From contig NZ_CP123872.1 of assembly GCF_031598375.1 (NCBI RefSeq), positions 2,414,501-2,478,500 of the forward strand: a DNA stretch of 64,000 nucleotides, given 5' to 3'. Position numbers and translations under genes: made by a program. This document shows, in pieces, positions 25,546-33,981 of the stretch. Under the pieces are notes generated by a model. That model did not search any database, had not been told where the DNA came from, and saw only the letters and a list, made by a program, of their open reading frames with translations. The stretch's first letter is position 1; every line of letters begins with the position of its first letter. Source of the stretch: Temperatibacter marinus. Lineage in GTDB: Bacteria; Pseudomonadota; Alphaproteobacteria; Sphingomonadales; Kordiimonadaceae.

Positions 25546-25968
25546 ATGAGTTTATTGTCCCTACTAAAAGCCGTGAAACCGTCAGCATCACTCAAACAAA
25601 TCGGAGCTATTTTAGATCAACTCTTTACAAGTGAGGACGAAAAACTCTCAAAAAAAATAATCTTGGAGAGACTTTCCCAAGAAAAATATTTAGCCCAAAC
25701 ACGGATTAATGAAGTCGAAGCGGCGCATGCCTCTCTTTTTGTAGCAGGATGGCGTCCTTTTGTTGGATGGATTTGTGCTTTGGCACTGGCTTGGCACTTT
25801 ATCTTTTATGATATGATAAACTGGATTATGACAAGCTTCTACCCTTTGTACCCTTCTGTTCCGCCGCTCTCTAGCACAGAAACATTGATCACAGTCCTCT
25901 TATCGATTTTAGGGATTGGTGGCTTGCGTACTTTTGAAAAATATACAGGTGTGAATGCACACCACTAG
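25546..25968 (+). CDS. 3TM-type holin (GTA-release holin family)
   Basis: 140 aa from ATG 25546 (TTAGGAGCC upstream). Basic amphipathic N-terminus, then membrane segments around FVGWICALALAWHFIFYDMI, an adjoining WIMTSFYPLYPSV stretch and LITVLLSILGIGGLRTFEKYTG. This fits the 'holin of 3TMs, for gene-transfer release' type, which opens the inner membrane for particle release. No endolysin gene is adjacent. Confidence 0.8.
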   Translation: MSLLSLLKAVKPSASLKQIGAILDQLFTSEDEKLSKKIILERLSQEKYLAQTRINEVEAAHASLFVAGWRPFVGWICALALAWHFIFYDMINWIMTSFYPLYPSVPPLSSTETLITVLLSILGIGGLRTFEKYTGVNAHH

Positions 25969-25971
25969 AAA

Positions 25972-25987
25972 TGGCATAACCTTTGCA
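25972..25987 (+). promoter_or_regulatory. Sigma-54 (-24/-12) promoter of flgKL
   Basis: TGGCATAACCTTTGCA matches the sigma-54 consensus TGGCAYR-N4-TTGCW at every defined position, with GG and GC exactly 12 bases apart. It lies four bases after the holin stop and about 90 bases before flgK. Late flagellar genes of several alphaproteobacteria use RpoN and an activator such as FlbD, so this fits. Confidence 0.75.
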
Positions 25988-26077
25988 TATTAAAGACCGA
26001 ATGGAAGCAGCAAAGCCGTTAAATAGGTAAAAAGTGCTATGCTGTTTAGGTTAATTTTGGGATCAAAGGTATAGGGT

Positions 26078-28195
26078 ATGTCATTAAATTCGATCATTAA
26101 TACCTCTTTGTCAGGGTTGTTTGTTAATCAACAGACCCTACAGGTTGCATCGAATAATATTGCTAATGTGAATACACCTGGCTATAGCCGATTGGTCGTG
26201 GAGCAAGCCCCTAACGTGGTTCAGGGCAGTTCTGCGGGGGTTATTGTCTCTGGTGTGACCCGCGTTGTTGACCGATTTTTAGAATCTGCGTTTAGAACAT
26301 CTTCTTCAAATGCAGCAGAATATACAGCCCAGCGTGAATTCCAGGATCGTATTCAAGGGCTTTTGGGCGATCCCAATGCAGATAGCTCCTTGTCTCAAAG
26401 ACTTTCAGATATTTATGTTTCAATTGCTGACATGTCGCTCAATCCTGCGGATACCTTGAGACGACAACAGACGCTCAATGAGATGCAGACATTTTTGGAT
26501 AATATTTCTCTTATACAAGATGAAGTGCAAAATCTGAGAAATGAGACCAACCAGCAGATCGCAGAAAAAACTGACGAATTAAATGAGCTCTTTAATCGGG
26601 CTTATGAACTTAATCCGCTGATTGCAAAGGCAAGTGCGGAGGGGAATAATGCTGGGTCTCTTGAAGGAGAGATGGGGCAGGTTCTGGATAAGATATCTGA
26701 GTTTATGGATATTACAGTTCAACAAAATGATGAAGGTACATATAGAGTGACCACATCAAGCGGGATCACTGTTGTCGATAATACAACAAAAACCCGCTTA
26801 GAGTATGAAGCACCTGGTACCGTAGATTCCTCCTCTTACTTTGACCCTATTGAATTATATAGGCTCAATCCTAATACGGATGAAGTAACAAGTTCTGGTC
26901 GAGATATGAATGGTCAAATCCGGTCTGGATCGCTGAGAGGGCTCATGGACCTTAGAGATGAGCAACTTGTGAATCTTTCCACAACCTTAGGGGAGTTCTC
27001 AGCTCGTTTCACAGACCAAATGAATGCTGTTCATAATCAATATTCTGCTGTGCCGGCACCAAATTCTTTGGAGGGCAAGACCACCTTCATCGATGGCTCT
27101 CAAAATGTTAATTTTACAGGGGAAGTAACTTTTGCCGTTACGGATAGTAACAGTCAACTTGTTGCCTCCCATACAGTTGATTTTGATAGCACGGCTTTTG
27201 CTGACTACGATGCATTAGTCACAGCAGTCAATACAGGCTTGGGCGGGGCAGGGACATTGGCTTTGACAAATGGTCAGATGTCTTTGACAGCGGCCAGTAG
27301 TTCCAATGGTGTCGTTATTGCTGATAATGAGACAACACCTTCTTCCCTTTCTGGCCGGGGCTTCTCTCACTTCTTTGGTATGAATGATGTGATCAGTGGT
27401 CGAGAACAAGGAATTTACGAAACCGGCCTCACAGGCAGTGACCCTCACACGATGACCAATGGTGAAACAATTGAGTTCAGAGTTCTTGACCGAAATAATT
27501 CTGAAATTTCTACAGTCACCGTTACAATTTCAGGGACGGATATAGATGATGTCATTGCCGAACTTAATGACAATACCGGCTTGGGTGCTTATGTGACATA
27601 TGCCTTAGATTCTAAGGGACAGTTAACATGGACTTCCAATAATACAATTACCGATGTTGATATTCAATTGATCTCTGATGCGACAGAGATGGGATCAACG
27701 GGGGTTGGTTTTACTAAGGCATTCGGTCTTGATAAAAGCTATCAAATTGATGCAGGCCATGAACTTTCAGTGCGGAATGAATTGAGCCAAGATCCTTCAT
27801 TGTTCGCTGTGAGTGACTTCGACCTGACAGGATCAGTGGGCGATGTTGTCCTTACTTCAGGGGACCAACGCGGTGCGCTTGCATTCCAAGAGACGGAAAC
27901 AGAAGTCTTTCAATTTGGCGATGCTGGCGAGTTAAGAGCGGCAGATGCTAGTCTTCAACAATATCTTGCCCAGTATCTTGGGAATGCAGGCTTGATGGCT
28001 CAGCGTTCAGAAAATTTAGAAATTGATAATTTGGCTCTTAGAGATGAGCTTGAACTGCGCCGCAGTGATGTGAGCGGTGTTAATCTGGATGAGGAATTGT
28101 CTAGCCTGGTTGTCTACCAGAATGCTTACAATGCTTCAGCAAGAGTGTTATCTACGGTTCAAAGTCTCTACGATTCCTTGTTGCAAGTGGTATAG
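26078..28195 (+). CDS. flgK: Flagellar hook-associated protein 1
   Basis: 705 aa. Conserved N-terminal rod/hook motif NTSLSGLFVNQQTLQVASNNIANVNTPGYSR at residues 8-38 and C-terminal LSSLVVYQNAYNASARVLSTVQSLYDSLL. It forms the first hook-filament junction ring. The central region is longer than in enteric FlgK and has repeated beta-type domains (TGEVTFAVTDSNSQLV and later IEFRVLDRNNSEIST), suggesting an enlarged exposed domain. Preceded by a sigma-54 promoter and followed by flgL after ten bases. Confidence 0.96.
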   Translation: MSLNSIINTSLSGLFVNQQTLQVASNNIANVNTPGYSRLVVEQAPNVVQGSSAGVIVSGVTRVVDRFLESAFRTSSSNAAEYTAQREFQDRIQGLLGDPNADSSLSQRLSDIYVSIADMSLNPADTLRRQQTLNEMQTFLDNISLIQDEVQNLRNETNQQIAEKTDELNELFNRAYELNPLIAKASAEGNNAGSLEGEMGQVLDKISEFMDITVQQNDEGTYRVTTSSGITVVDNTTKTRLEYEAPGTVDSSSYFDPIELYRLNPNTDEVTSSGRDMNGQIRSGSLRGLMDLRDEQLVNLSTTLGEFSARFTDQMNAVHNQYSAVPAPNSLEGKTTFIDGSQNVNFTGEVTFAVTDSNSQLVASHTVDFDSTAFADYDALVTAVNTGLGGAGTLALTNGQMSLTAASSSNGVVIADNETTPSSLSGRGFSHFFGMNDVISGREQGIYETGLTGSDPHTMTNGETIEFRVLDRNNSEISTVTVTISGTDIDDVIAELNDNTGLGAYVTYALDSKGQLTWTSNNTITDVDIQLISDATEMGSTGVGFTKAFGLDKSYQIDAGHELSVRNELSQDPSLFAVSDFDLTGSVGDVVLTSGDQRGALAFQETETEVFQFGDAGELRAADASLQQYLAQYLGNAGLMAQRSENLEIDNLALRDELELRRSDVSGVNLDEELSSLVVYQNAYNASARVLSTVQSLYDSLLQVV

Positions 28196-28205
28196 GAGTT
28201 AATCA

Positions 28206-29129
28206 ATGACACGTGTATCTAGCTTTGGACAGCAAACCCTTCTTTTAAGAGGGATGATGAATAATCAAGAAAGTGTCTTTAAAGCACAACAGCAGATTAC
28301 CACAGGTAAAAAGTCGACGGATTATGCTGGCACTGCCGGTGATACGGCTACGATTTTAGGGGCGAAGAATTTTAAATCTCGCGTAGAGACATACCAAAGC
28401 TCAATTGCCACGATCAGAGGAAAGCTTGACGCAAACGATGTTCAGTTAGAAGGTATGTTGAACTCAATGCGCTCTTTGAAAGAGACAACTCAGACAGCTC
28501 TGGCTAACTATCAAGCAGAAGGGCTTATTCCTCTTCTGGAGCAGGGTTTCAAATTCATAGTGAATGGTTTGAACTCCAACTTGGATGGAACTTTTTTATT
28601 CTCAGGTGCAAAAACAGGCACCAAACCTGTCAATGTTGATGAAATATCTGACTTATCAAGCCTTGGTTCTATAAGTGATGCCTTTGAAAACAGTGATATT
28701 GGTTTTGAAGCGAGAATTGCCGATGGAGTAGAGTTAGAATTTGGTTTGCTAGCTGATGAAATTGCTGAAGATGCTTTTCAAGTAATGCATGATATCTATG
28801 ATTACAATGTGACAAATCCTGGGGCTTTGGAAGGCGAACTTGATTCAACGTCATATGCTTTCATTCAGTCTAAAATTTCAGAGTTAGACACCGTAATTGA
28901 TGATATGCTGCAAATTCAAGTATCAAACGGGCTCGCATTTGAGCGGCTCGAAGTTGTGGATAATCAACACAAAGATACTGTCAACTACTTGGAAACTTAT
29001 ATTGCAGATTTAGAAGATGTGGATCTTGCAGAAGCCATTACGCGATTAAATAATGACCAAGTAGCCTTAGAGGCTTCCTATCAAGCTGTGAGTTCTCTGA
29101 CACAGCTTTCTTTGCTCAGATTCTTGTAA
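28206..29129 (+). CDS. flgL: Flagellar hook-associated protein 3
   Basis: 307 aa with flagellin-like N-terminal coiled region (QTLLLRGMMNNQESVFKAQQQITTGKKS, about residues 9-36) and C-terminal helix (LAEAITRLNNDQVALEASYQAVSSLTQLSLLRFL). It forms the second junction ring. Co-transcribed with flgK, AGGAGTTAATCA before the start. Confidence 0.95.
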   Translation: MTRVSSFGQQTLLLRGMMNNQESVFKAQQQITTGKKSTDYAGTAGDTATILGAKNFKSRVETYQSSIATIRGKLDANDVQLEGMLNSMRSLKETTQTALANYQAEGLIPLLEQGFKFIVNGLNSNLDGTFLFSGAKTGTKPVNVDEISDLSSLGSISDAFENSDIGFEARIADGVELEFGLLADEIAEDAFQVMHDIYDYNVTNPGALEGELDSTSYAFIQSKISELDTVIDDMLQIQVSNGLAFERLEVVDNQHKDTVNYLETYIADLEDVDLAEAITRLNNDQVALEASYQAVSSLTQLSLLRFL

Positions 29130-29204
29130 GTTTCTTATATAAAGCCTTGCGCCGCAACCTATCCTCTCCCTATATTATTAAGAAGTATGACAAGGAGGGT
29201 AGTA

Positions 29205-29978
29205 ATGTCAGATGTTTTGATTTCACGCGAAAATAATATTATCACGATTCAGTTTAACAGACCTGAGAAGAAAAACGCCATTACAGGTGCGATGTACGAC
29301 CAGATGTCTGAAGTGATTGAAGAGGCAGAAAAAGACACTGCTGTCAGAGCCATTTTGCTGAAAGGCACCGAAGGATGTTTTACTTCGGGAAATGACCTGC
29401 ATGACTTCATGGCCTTCAATATGAGTGATACACGAGAAGAGCTTGAATCTATTCGATTTTTACGGGCTATCGTTCCGTCTTCCGTACCTGTGATCGCGGC
29501 TGTTGATGGGCTGGCAATTGGCATTGGGACGACAATGTTACTGCATTGCGATCAAATTGTTACAACAAGAGATGCTCTTTATAAAATGCCTTTCACTGAA
29601 CTTGCACTCGTTCCCGAAGCAGGGTCATCTTATATGATTCCTCAAAAGGTCGGTCATTCTAAGGCTTCAGATTTGTTGTTAACTGGCAGGTCATTTTCTG
29701 GAGAAGAAGCACATGACTGGCATATTGCAACGCACTTAACAGAGAGTTTTGAAGACTGTCATACACTCGCGGAAAAATTAGCAGATGATTTTAATCATCG
29801 CCCCCCAGCGGCTATTAGAAAATCAAAGAAATTAATCAAGGGAGATATGAAGGACATTGTTGCACGTCTTGAACAAGAAGGTATTGAGTTTGGTAATCAA
29901 TTAAAATCACCCGAATGCGCAGAAGCGATACAGGCCTTTATGCAAAGGCGAAAACCTGATTGGTCAAAATTTGGATAA
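29205..29978 (+). CDS. Enoyl-CoA hydratase/isomerase family protein
   Basis: 257 aa from ATG 29205, which has AAGGAGGG at good spacing; ATG 29187 is rejected. Crotonase motifs: NRPEKKNAITGAMYDQM, GCFTSGNDLHDF (oxyanion-hole Gly), AIGIGTTMLLHCDQIV and FTELALVPEAGSSYMIPQKVG with the catalytic Glu region. Acts on acyl-CoA esters; exact substrate unknown. Flanked downstream by a strong bidirectional terminator. Confidence 0.92.
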   Translation: MSDVLISRENNIITIQFNRPEKKNAITGAMYDQMSEVIEEAEKDTAVRAILLKGTEGCFTSGNDLHDFMAFNMSDTREELESIRFLRAIVPSSVPVIAAVDGLAIGIGTTMLLHCDQIVTTRDALYKMPFTELALVPEAGSSYMIPQKVGHSKASDLLLTGRSFSGEEAHDWHIATHLTESFEDCHTLAEKLADDFNHRPPAAIRKSKKLIKGDMKDIVARLEQEGIEFGNQLKSPECAEAIQAFMQRRKPDWSKFG

Positions 29979-29984
29979 GTTCAG

Positions 29985-30019
29985 AAAAAAGGTCAATATT
30001 CATGCGATTGACCTTTTTT
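29985..30019. terminator. Bidirectional intrinsic terminator
   Basis: Stem GGTCAAT/ATTGACC flanked by AAAAAA and TTTTTT (extended stem of 13 pairs). Serves the enoyl-CoA hydratase gene on the plus strand and the mlaA gene on the minus strand. Confidence 0.85.
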
Positions 30020-30044
30020 CGTTTAGCGTTCGTGTCTTAGCAGT

Positions 30045-30818
30045 TTATTGATTTTTAGAGGAGAGAATGAGATTTAACAACTCTACTTCTTCATCATCTA
30101 ATTCATCGTCAAAGAAGAGATCGTCTTCTTCATCATATTCTTTTTCTCTGCCGTCTCTTATTAGATAATCACGGCGTTGAAGGTAGGCTGATCGGGCAAG
30201 AAGATAGGGGTCAGTTTCTGAGTATAAATCATCCAAAACTTTATCAAGCTCAGCCCTAATCGTTATAATGTCTGCACCCAGTCTTGCATAGACCCACTCC
30301 CAGCCAAATTCTTTATCTATGACATAGTCTGTAGGATCTAGGAAAAGTGAGGCTGTAAAACCAACCGTGTCCCTTGTTGTAGAAGGACCAACAAAAGGTA
30401 TGATGAAATAGGGCGACTCTTTAAAGCCCCAGACAGCAAGAGTTTGACCGATATCTTCTTTATGGCGCTTTAGGCCCATTTTTTCAGCGGGATTCCAGAG
30501 CCCCGCAATGCCGACAGTACTATTGATTATAAATCTTGCCAGCGTCGAAATGGCTCTTTCCGGTTTCGCCTGCAAGATGTCATTCGCAAAAGTCATTGGT
30601 TCGGAAAGATTATCAAATGCATTTCTAATGCCTTTTCGGGCAGGGGATGGCATGACAGCATTATAGGTATTTGCAACGGGATCAAGGATGACTCGATCGA
30701 CTTTACGATTAAATTCAAATATTTTTCTATTCGTCTTCTCGTAGGGGTCAATTACATCTGGCGTTGTTGCACAAGCGGCAGCTGATAAAGCTACAAGAAG
30801 GAGTATCACCTTTTTCAT
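30045..30818 (-). CDS. mlaA: MlaA (VacJ) family outer-membrane lipid-asymmetry lipoprotein
   Basis: 257 aa from ATG 30818 (GAAGGAG-less but the only start giving a proper signal; an upstream in-frame start at 30875 adds 19 non-hydrophobic residues). Lipoprotein signal MKKVILLLVALSAAAC with Cys16. MlaA motifs: DPYEKTNRKIFEFNRKVDR, MTFANDILQAKPERAISTLARFIINSTVGIAGLWNPA and DIGQTLAVWGFKESPYFIIPFVGPST. It removes misplaced phospholipid from the outer membrane outer leaflet. Acidic C-terminal tail (EEDDLFFDDELDDEE) is unusual. Partner mla genes are not in the window. Confidence 0.93.
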   Translation of the reverse strand: MKKVILLLVALSAAACATTPDVIDPYEKTNRKIFEFNRKVDRVILDPVANTYNAVMPSPARKGIRNAFDNLSEPMTFANDILQAKPERAISTLARFIINSTVGIAGLWNPAEKMGLKRHKEDIGQTLAVWGFKESPYFIIPFVGPSTTRDTVGFTASLFLDPTDYVIDKEFGWEWVYARLGADIITIRAELDKVLDDLYSETDPYLLARSAYLQRRDYLIRDGREKEYDEEDDLFFDDELDDEEVELLNLILSSKNQ

Positions 30819-30990
30819 TCTGATTATCCGTGTCGTTTTAATGTTTTTATTATCTATCTGACTTAAATGTGCCAATTTTATGATGTCTATCTAGTGTTAT
30901 CAGACACCCTTTACAAGGGAAATGCACATTTTCGTGAGGTTTCTCACCGTATTTATATACTATTTTTCTATTAGTTCGTTTATCTTCTTT

Positions 30991-31008
30991 ACATATATAA
31001 AGATATGT
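30991..31008. promoter_or_regulatory. Inverted repeat, candidate SahR-type operator
   Basis: Arms ACATAT and ATATGT with a six-base spacer ATAAAG, just upstream of the ArsR-methyltransferase gene. The core ATATAAAGATAT recalls operators described for SahR-type ArsR regulators of methionine genes. It overlaps the likely transcription start region of the operon, fitting autoregulation. Confidence 0.5.
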
Positions 31009-31012
31009 TTAT

Positions 31013-31987
31013 ATGTTTAACGGAAAGTCGAATCAAGCAATGGTGAATACTATGGAATTGTTGTTGTCAGCACTAAGAGCTGCAGCCGAAGTTACAAGAT
31101 TAAGAATTCTTGGCCTCTTAGGTCACGGTGAACTGACTGTGAGCGAATTGGTTTCAATTTTGGATCAAAGTCAGCCTCGTGTGTCTCGTCACCTGCGTTT
31201 AATGGTCGAGGCAGGATTACTAGCAAGATTTAGGGAGGGGACGTGGGTCTTCTATCGACTTGCGGATCATGGTCTTCAACGCCAACTCATCAATGATTTA
31301 TTGCCACATATTGAAAGCGATTCAGGGGATCTTGCTCGGGATCTGGAACGTCTTAAGCTATTAAGAGCTGAACGGGCCACATTGGCCGCTGAATATTTTC
31401 AGGAAAATGCAGAACAATGGAATGAAGTGAGGTCTTTATATGTGCCGGAGCTTGAGGTCGAGAAAGCTCTTATCGAGCTTGCTGGTGAGCAAAGAAACGG
31501 TAATTTACTTGATGTAGGGACAGGGACAGGACGGATCTTAGAAGTTTTTTCAGAAAGTATTTCCGCAGGTGTTGGTGTTGATTTATCAAGGGATATGCTT
31601 TCTGTTGCACGGAATGAACTGGATGCTAAATCCATTGAAAACTGTGAGGTCCGTCTTGGGGATATGTATAATTTACCTGTTGAACGTGGCAGTAAGGACT
31701 TAGTCATTTTTCATCAGGTCCTTCACTTTGCTGATGATCCCCTGATGGCAATTAAAGAAGCAGAAAAGTCTCTCAGAGCGGGCGGTGCACTATTGATTGC
31801 AGATTTTGCGCCTCATCAACATGAATTTTTACGTGATGAACACGCCCACAGGCGCCTAGGCTTTAGTGATGAAGAAGTTACTTCATGGGCCCATGGTTCG
31901 GCCTTATCTTATGCAGAAAATTTAACATTTAAAGGTGACAAACTTGATGTGAAAGTTTGGCGTCTCGAAAAAGGAAGAGAGTCATGA
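31013..31987 (+). CDS. ArsR-family regulator fused to a SAM-dependent methyltransferase (SahR-like)
   Basis: 324 aa. N-terminal ArsR winged HTH (about residues 15-85: EVTRLRILGLLGHGELTVSELVSILDQSQPRVSRHLRLM) fused to a class I methyltransferase domain (LLDVGTGTGRILEVF, about 164-178). It lacks the usual ArsR metal-binding Cys pair, so the ligand is more likely SAM or S-adenosylhomocysteine. It precedes metF and metH with a four-base overlap to metF, which supports control of methionine and SAM recycling. The start is uncertain: ATG 31013 sits next to the operator and ATG 31040 or 31052 may be used instead. Confidence 0.88.
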   Translation: MFNGKSNQAMVNTMELLLSALRAAAEVTRLRILGLLGHGELTVSELVSILDQSQPRVSRHLRLMVEAGLLARFREGTWVFYRLADHGLQRQLINDLLPHIESDSGDLARDLERLKLLRAERATLAAEYFQENAEQWNEVRSLYVPELEVEKALIELAGEQRNGNLLDVGTGTGRILEVFSESISAGVGVDLSRDMLSVARNELDAKSIENCEVRLGDMYNLPVERGSKDLVIFHQVLHFADDPLMAIKEAEKSLRAGGALLIADFAPHQHEFLRDEHAHRRLGFSDEEVTSWAHGSALSYAENLTFKGDKLDVKVWRLEKGRES

Positions 31988-32895
31988 GTAAAATTGACCT
32001 TGGCCAGGCTATGGCGTCCTCACTTTTCACTGATCCTGTCAGTGATGCTAATATCTCCTTCGAATTTTTTCCGCCTAATACAGAAAAGATGGAAAAAACA
32101 TTGTGGGACAGTATTACCCAGTTAGAAAGTCTAAACCCGAAATTCGTTTCAGTGACGTATGGTGCTGGGGGGAGTACACGAGAGCGTACCCATAAGACTG
32201 TAAAACGTATTCTTGACGAAACAACCTTAAGTCCAGCAGCACATTTAACCTGTGTTGGGCATTCAAAATCAGAGGTGAATGCCATTCTTGAACAATATTG
32301 GGAGGACGGGGTCCGTCACATTGTGGCTTTACGCGGCGACATGCCAGATATGAATCAAGACTATATACCGCATCCTCAAGGCTATCAAAATGCAGCTGAT
32401 TTAGTCAAGGGTATCAAACAAATCGCAGATTTTGATATTTCGGTTGCAGCTTATCCTGAGATCCATCCAGATAGCCCTAATTTATCTGCGGATCTTGATA
32501 ATCTAAAGCGTAAGATTGATAATGGGGCAAGCCGCGCAATTACACAGGCATTCTTTGAAGCTGATACATATTTTCGCTTTTTGGATCATTGCCAAAGTAT
32601 GAGCATAGATGTGCCAATTCTACCTGGTATTTTGCCTGTCATGAATTATAAGTCTTTGATGAGGTTTATGGATTTATGCGGGACAAAAATCCCTAAATGG
32701 ATGCAAGACCTATTTGAAGACCTTGATGATCGCCCTCAAACCCGATCAATGATCGCTGCAACAATCGCTAATGAATTATGTCGCAAGCTTTATGCTGGTG
32801 GGGTTAAAGATTTTCATATTTACACTCTGAACCGGTCGGAATTGACCTATGCGATTTGCCATATGCTTGGACACCGTCCAAAGAAGGAGGTCTAG
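31984..32895 (+). CDS. metF: 5,10-methylenetetrahydrofolate reductase
   Basis: 303 aa from ATG 31984. FAD-dependent reduction of methylene- to methyl-THF. Typical MetF sequence ISFEFFPPNTEKMEKTLW, FVSVTYGAGGSTRERTHKTV, HLTCVGHSKSE, ALRGDMP, and GASRAITQAFFEADTY. Supplies the methyl group to the split MetH encoded next. Two bases separate its stop from the next start codon. Confidence 0.96.
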   Translation: MSKIDLGQAMASSLFTDPVSDANISFEFFPPNTEKMEKTLWDSITQLESLNPKFVSVTYGAGGSTRERTHKTVKRILDETTLSPAAHLTCVGHSKSEVNAILEQYWEDGVRHIVALRGDMPDMNQDYIPHPQGYQNAADLVKGIKQIADFDISVAAYPEIHPDSPNLSADLDNLKRKIDNGASRAITQAFFEADTYFRFLDHCQSMSIDVPILPGILPVMNYKSLMRFMDLCGTKIPKWMQDLFEDLDDRPQTRSMIAATIANELCRKLYAGGVKDFHIYTLNRSELTYAICHMLGHRPKKEV

Positions 32896-32897
32896 TC

Positions 32898-33977
32898 ATG
32901 TCACAGAGCCAACTACAGCGAATAAAGACCTTATTAAAAAGTACGCAAGACCGAATTCTTGTTATGGATGGGGCTATGGGAACCATGCTGCAAAGGGAAG
33001 GGCTAGAAGAAGCCGATTTCAGAGGCGAGGCTTTTAAAAATTGGAATTGTGATCTTAAAGGAAATAATGACATCCTTTCAATCACACAACCCGCTATCAT
33101 TAAGAAAATACATGGTCAATTTCTTGAGGCGGGAGCTGATATTATAGAAACCAATAGTTTTAATGGAACGACGATCTCTCAGGCAGATTACCGTGCTGAA
33201 AGTATAACCCGTGACATTAATATTGCTGCAGCGAAAGTCGCGCGCGAAGCTGCTGATGCCTATACTGAAAAAACGCCTGACAAACCTAGATATGTCGCTG
33301 GTGCCATTGGTCCAACGAACAAGACTTTATCTGTATCACCAGATGTGAACAACCCTGGTTATAGAGAAGTCTCTTTTGACTATATGAAAGAAGCATATAG
33401 AGCTCAAATTGATGCCCTCATTGAAGGAGGAATTGATATTGTCCTTATTGAGACAGTCTTTGATACATTGAATGCCAAAGCAGCGATAGTCGCAACCATG
33501 GAGGCATTTGATGATTTGGGATACGAGTTGCCGATCATGCTGTCATGTACAGTGACTGATATGTCTGGGCGGAACCTTTCTGGCCAAACAATTGATGCTT
33601 TTTGGTATTCCGTCCGTCATGCCAAGCCTTTTTCAATCGGACTGAACTGTGCGTTTGGTGCTGAACATCTGCGCCCTCATGCAGTTCTTCTTTCTGAGAT
33701 CGCGGACGCGAATGTTTGTGTTTATCCGAATGCTGGCTTGCCCAACGAAATGGGCGAATACGATGAACTTCCAGAGGACACAGCGGCCCACCTGAAACAA
33801 TGGGCTGAAGATGGACTGTTAAATATCACAGGAGGATGTTGCGGTACAACACCACAGCATATACAAGCAATTGCAGAGGTTGTAGACGGTGTTCAGCCTC
33901 GTTTTATTCCCCAATTAGAGCCAACCATGCGTCTATCAGGTTTAGACCCTGTTACTATAATTAATGCTGCGGAGTAA
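32898..33977 (+). CDS. metH: Methionine synthase, homocysteine-methyltransferase module (split MetH, N part)
   Basis: 359 aa from ATG 32898; GGAGG lies upstream. [19 protein letters not shown] begins the homocysteine-binding barrel and the zinc ligands appear as GLNCAFGAE and the double Cys in GGCCGTTP near residue 315. Corresponds to the first module of full-length MetH. Ends five bases before the second gene. Splitting MetH into two genes is a known arrangement in several alphaproteobacteria. Confidence 0.95.
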   Translation: MSQSQLQRIKTLLKSTQDRILVMDGAMGTMLQREGLEEADFRGEAFKNWNCDLKGNNDILSITQPAIIKKIHGQFLEAGADIIETNSFNGTTISQADYRAESITRDINIAAAKVAREAADAYTEKTPDKPRYVAGAIGPTNKTLSVSPDVNNPGYREVSFDYMKEAYRAQIDALIEGGIDIVLIETVFDTLNAKAAIVATMEAFDDLGYELPIMLSCTVTDMSGRNLSGQTIDAFWYSVRHAKPFSIGLNCAFGAEHLRPHAVLLSEIADANVCVYPNAGLPNEMGEYDELPEDTAAHLKQWAEDGLLNITGGCCGTTPQHIQAIAEVVDGVQPRFIPQLEPTMRLSGLDPVTIINAAE

Positions 33978-33981
33978 TGTG

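Larger units (their letters stand above)
8913..25968. mobile_element. Compact prophage / GTA-like element
   Basis: A continuous cluster of phage-type genes between maiA and flgK: S24 repressor (minus strand), then on the plus strand DUF6362 protein, terminase pair, portal, prohead protease, HK97-type capsid, connectors, tail tube, chaperone with frameshift, tape measure, tail tip and 3TM holin. Gene order from terminase to tail chaperone matches Rhodobacter-type GTA clusters. I see no integrase, excisionase, replication gene, endolysin or flanking tRNA, and no convincing direct-repeat att sites. It may be a domesticated prophage or a GTA-like particle producer; the boundaries are set by the first and last non-host genes. 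Confidence 0.85.

Noticed and set aside
8900-26080. Flanking att direct repeats or an integrase for the element
   Set aside because: None could be seen by eye at the maiA and flgK borders; not claimed.
30876-31012. SAM-type riboswitch upstream of the methionine operon
   Set aside because: Only a small GTGAG/CTCAC hairpin was seen; no known SAM-riboswitch core could be recognised.
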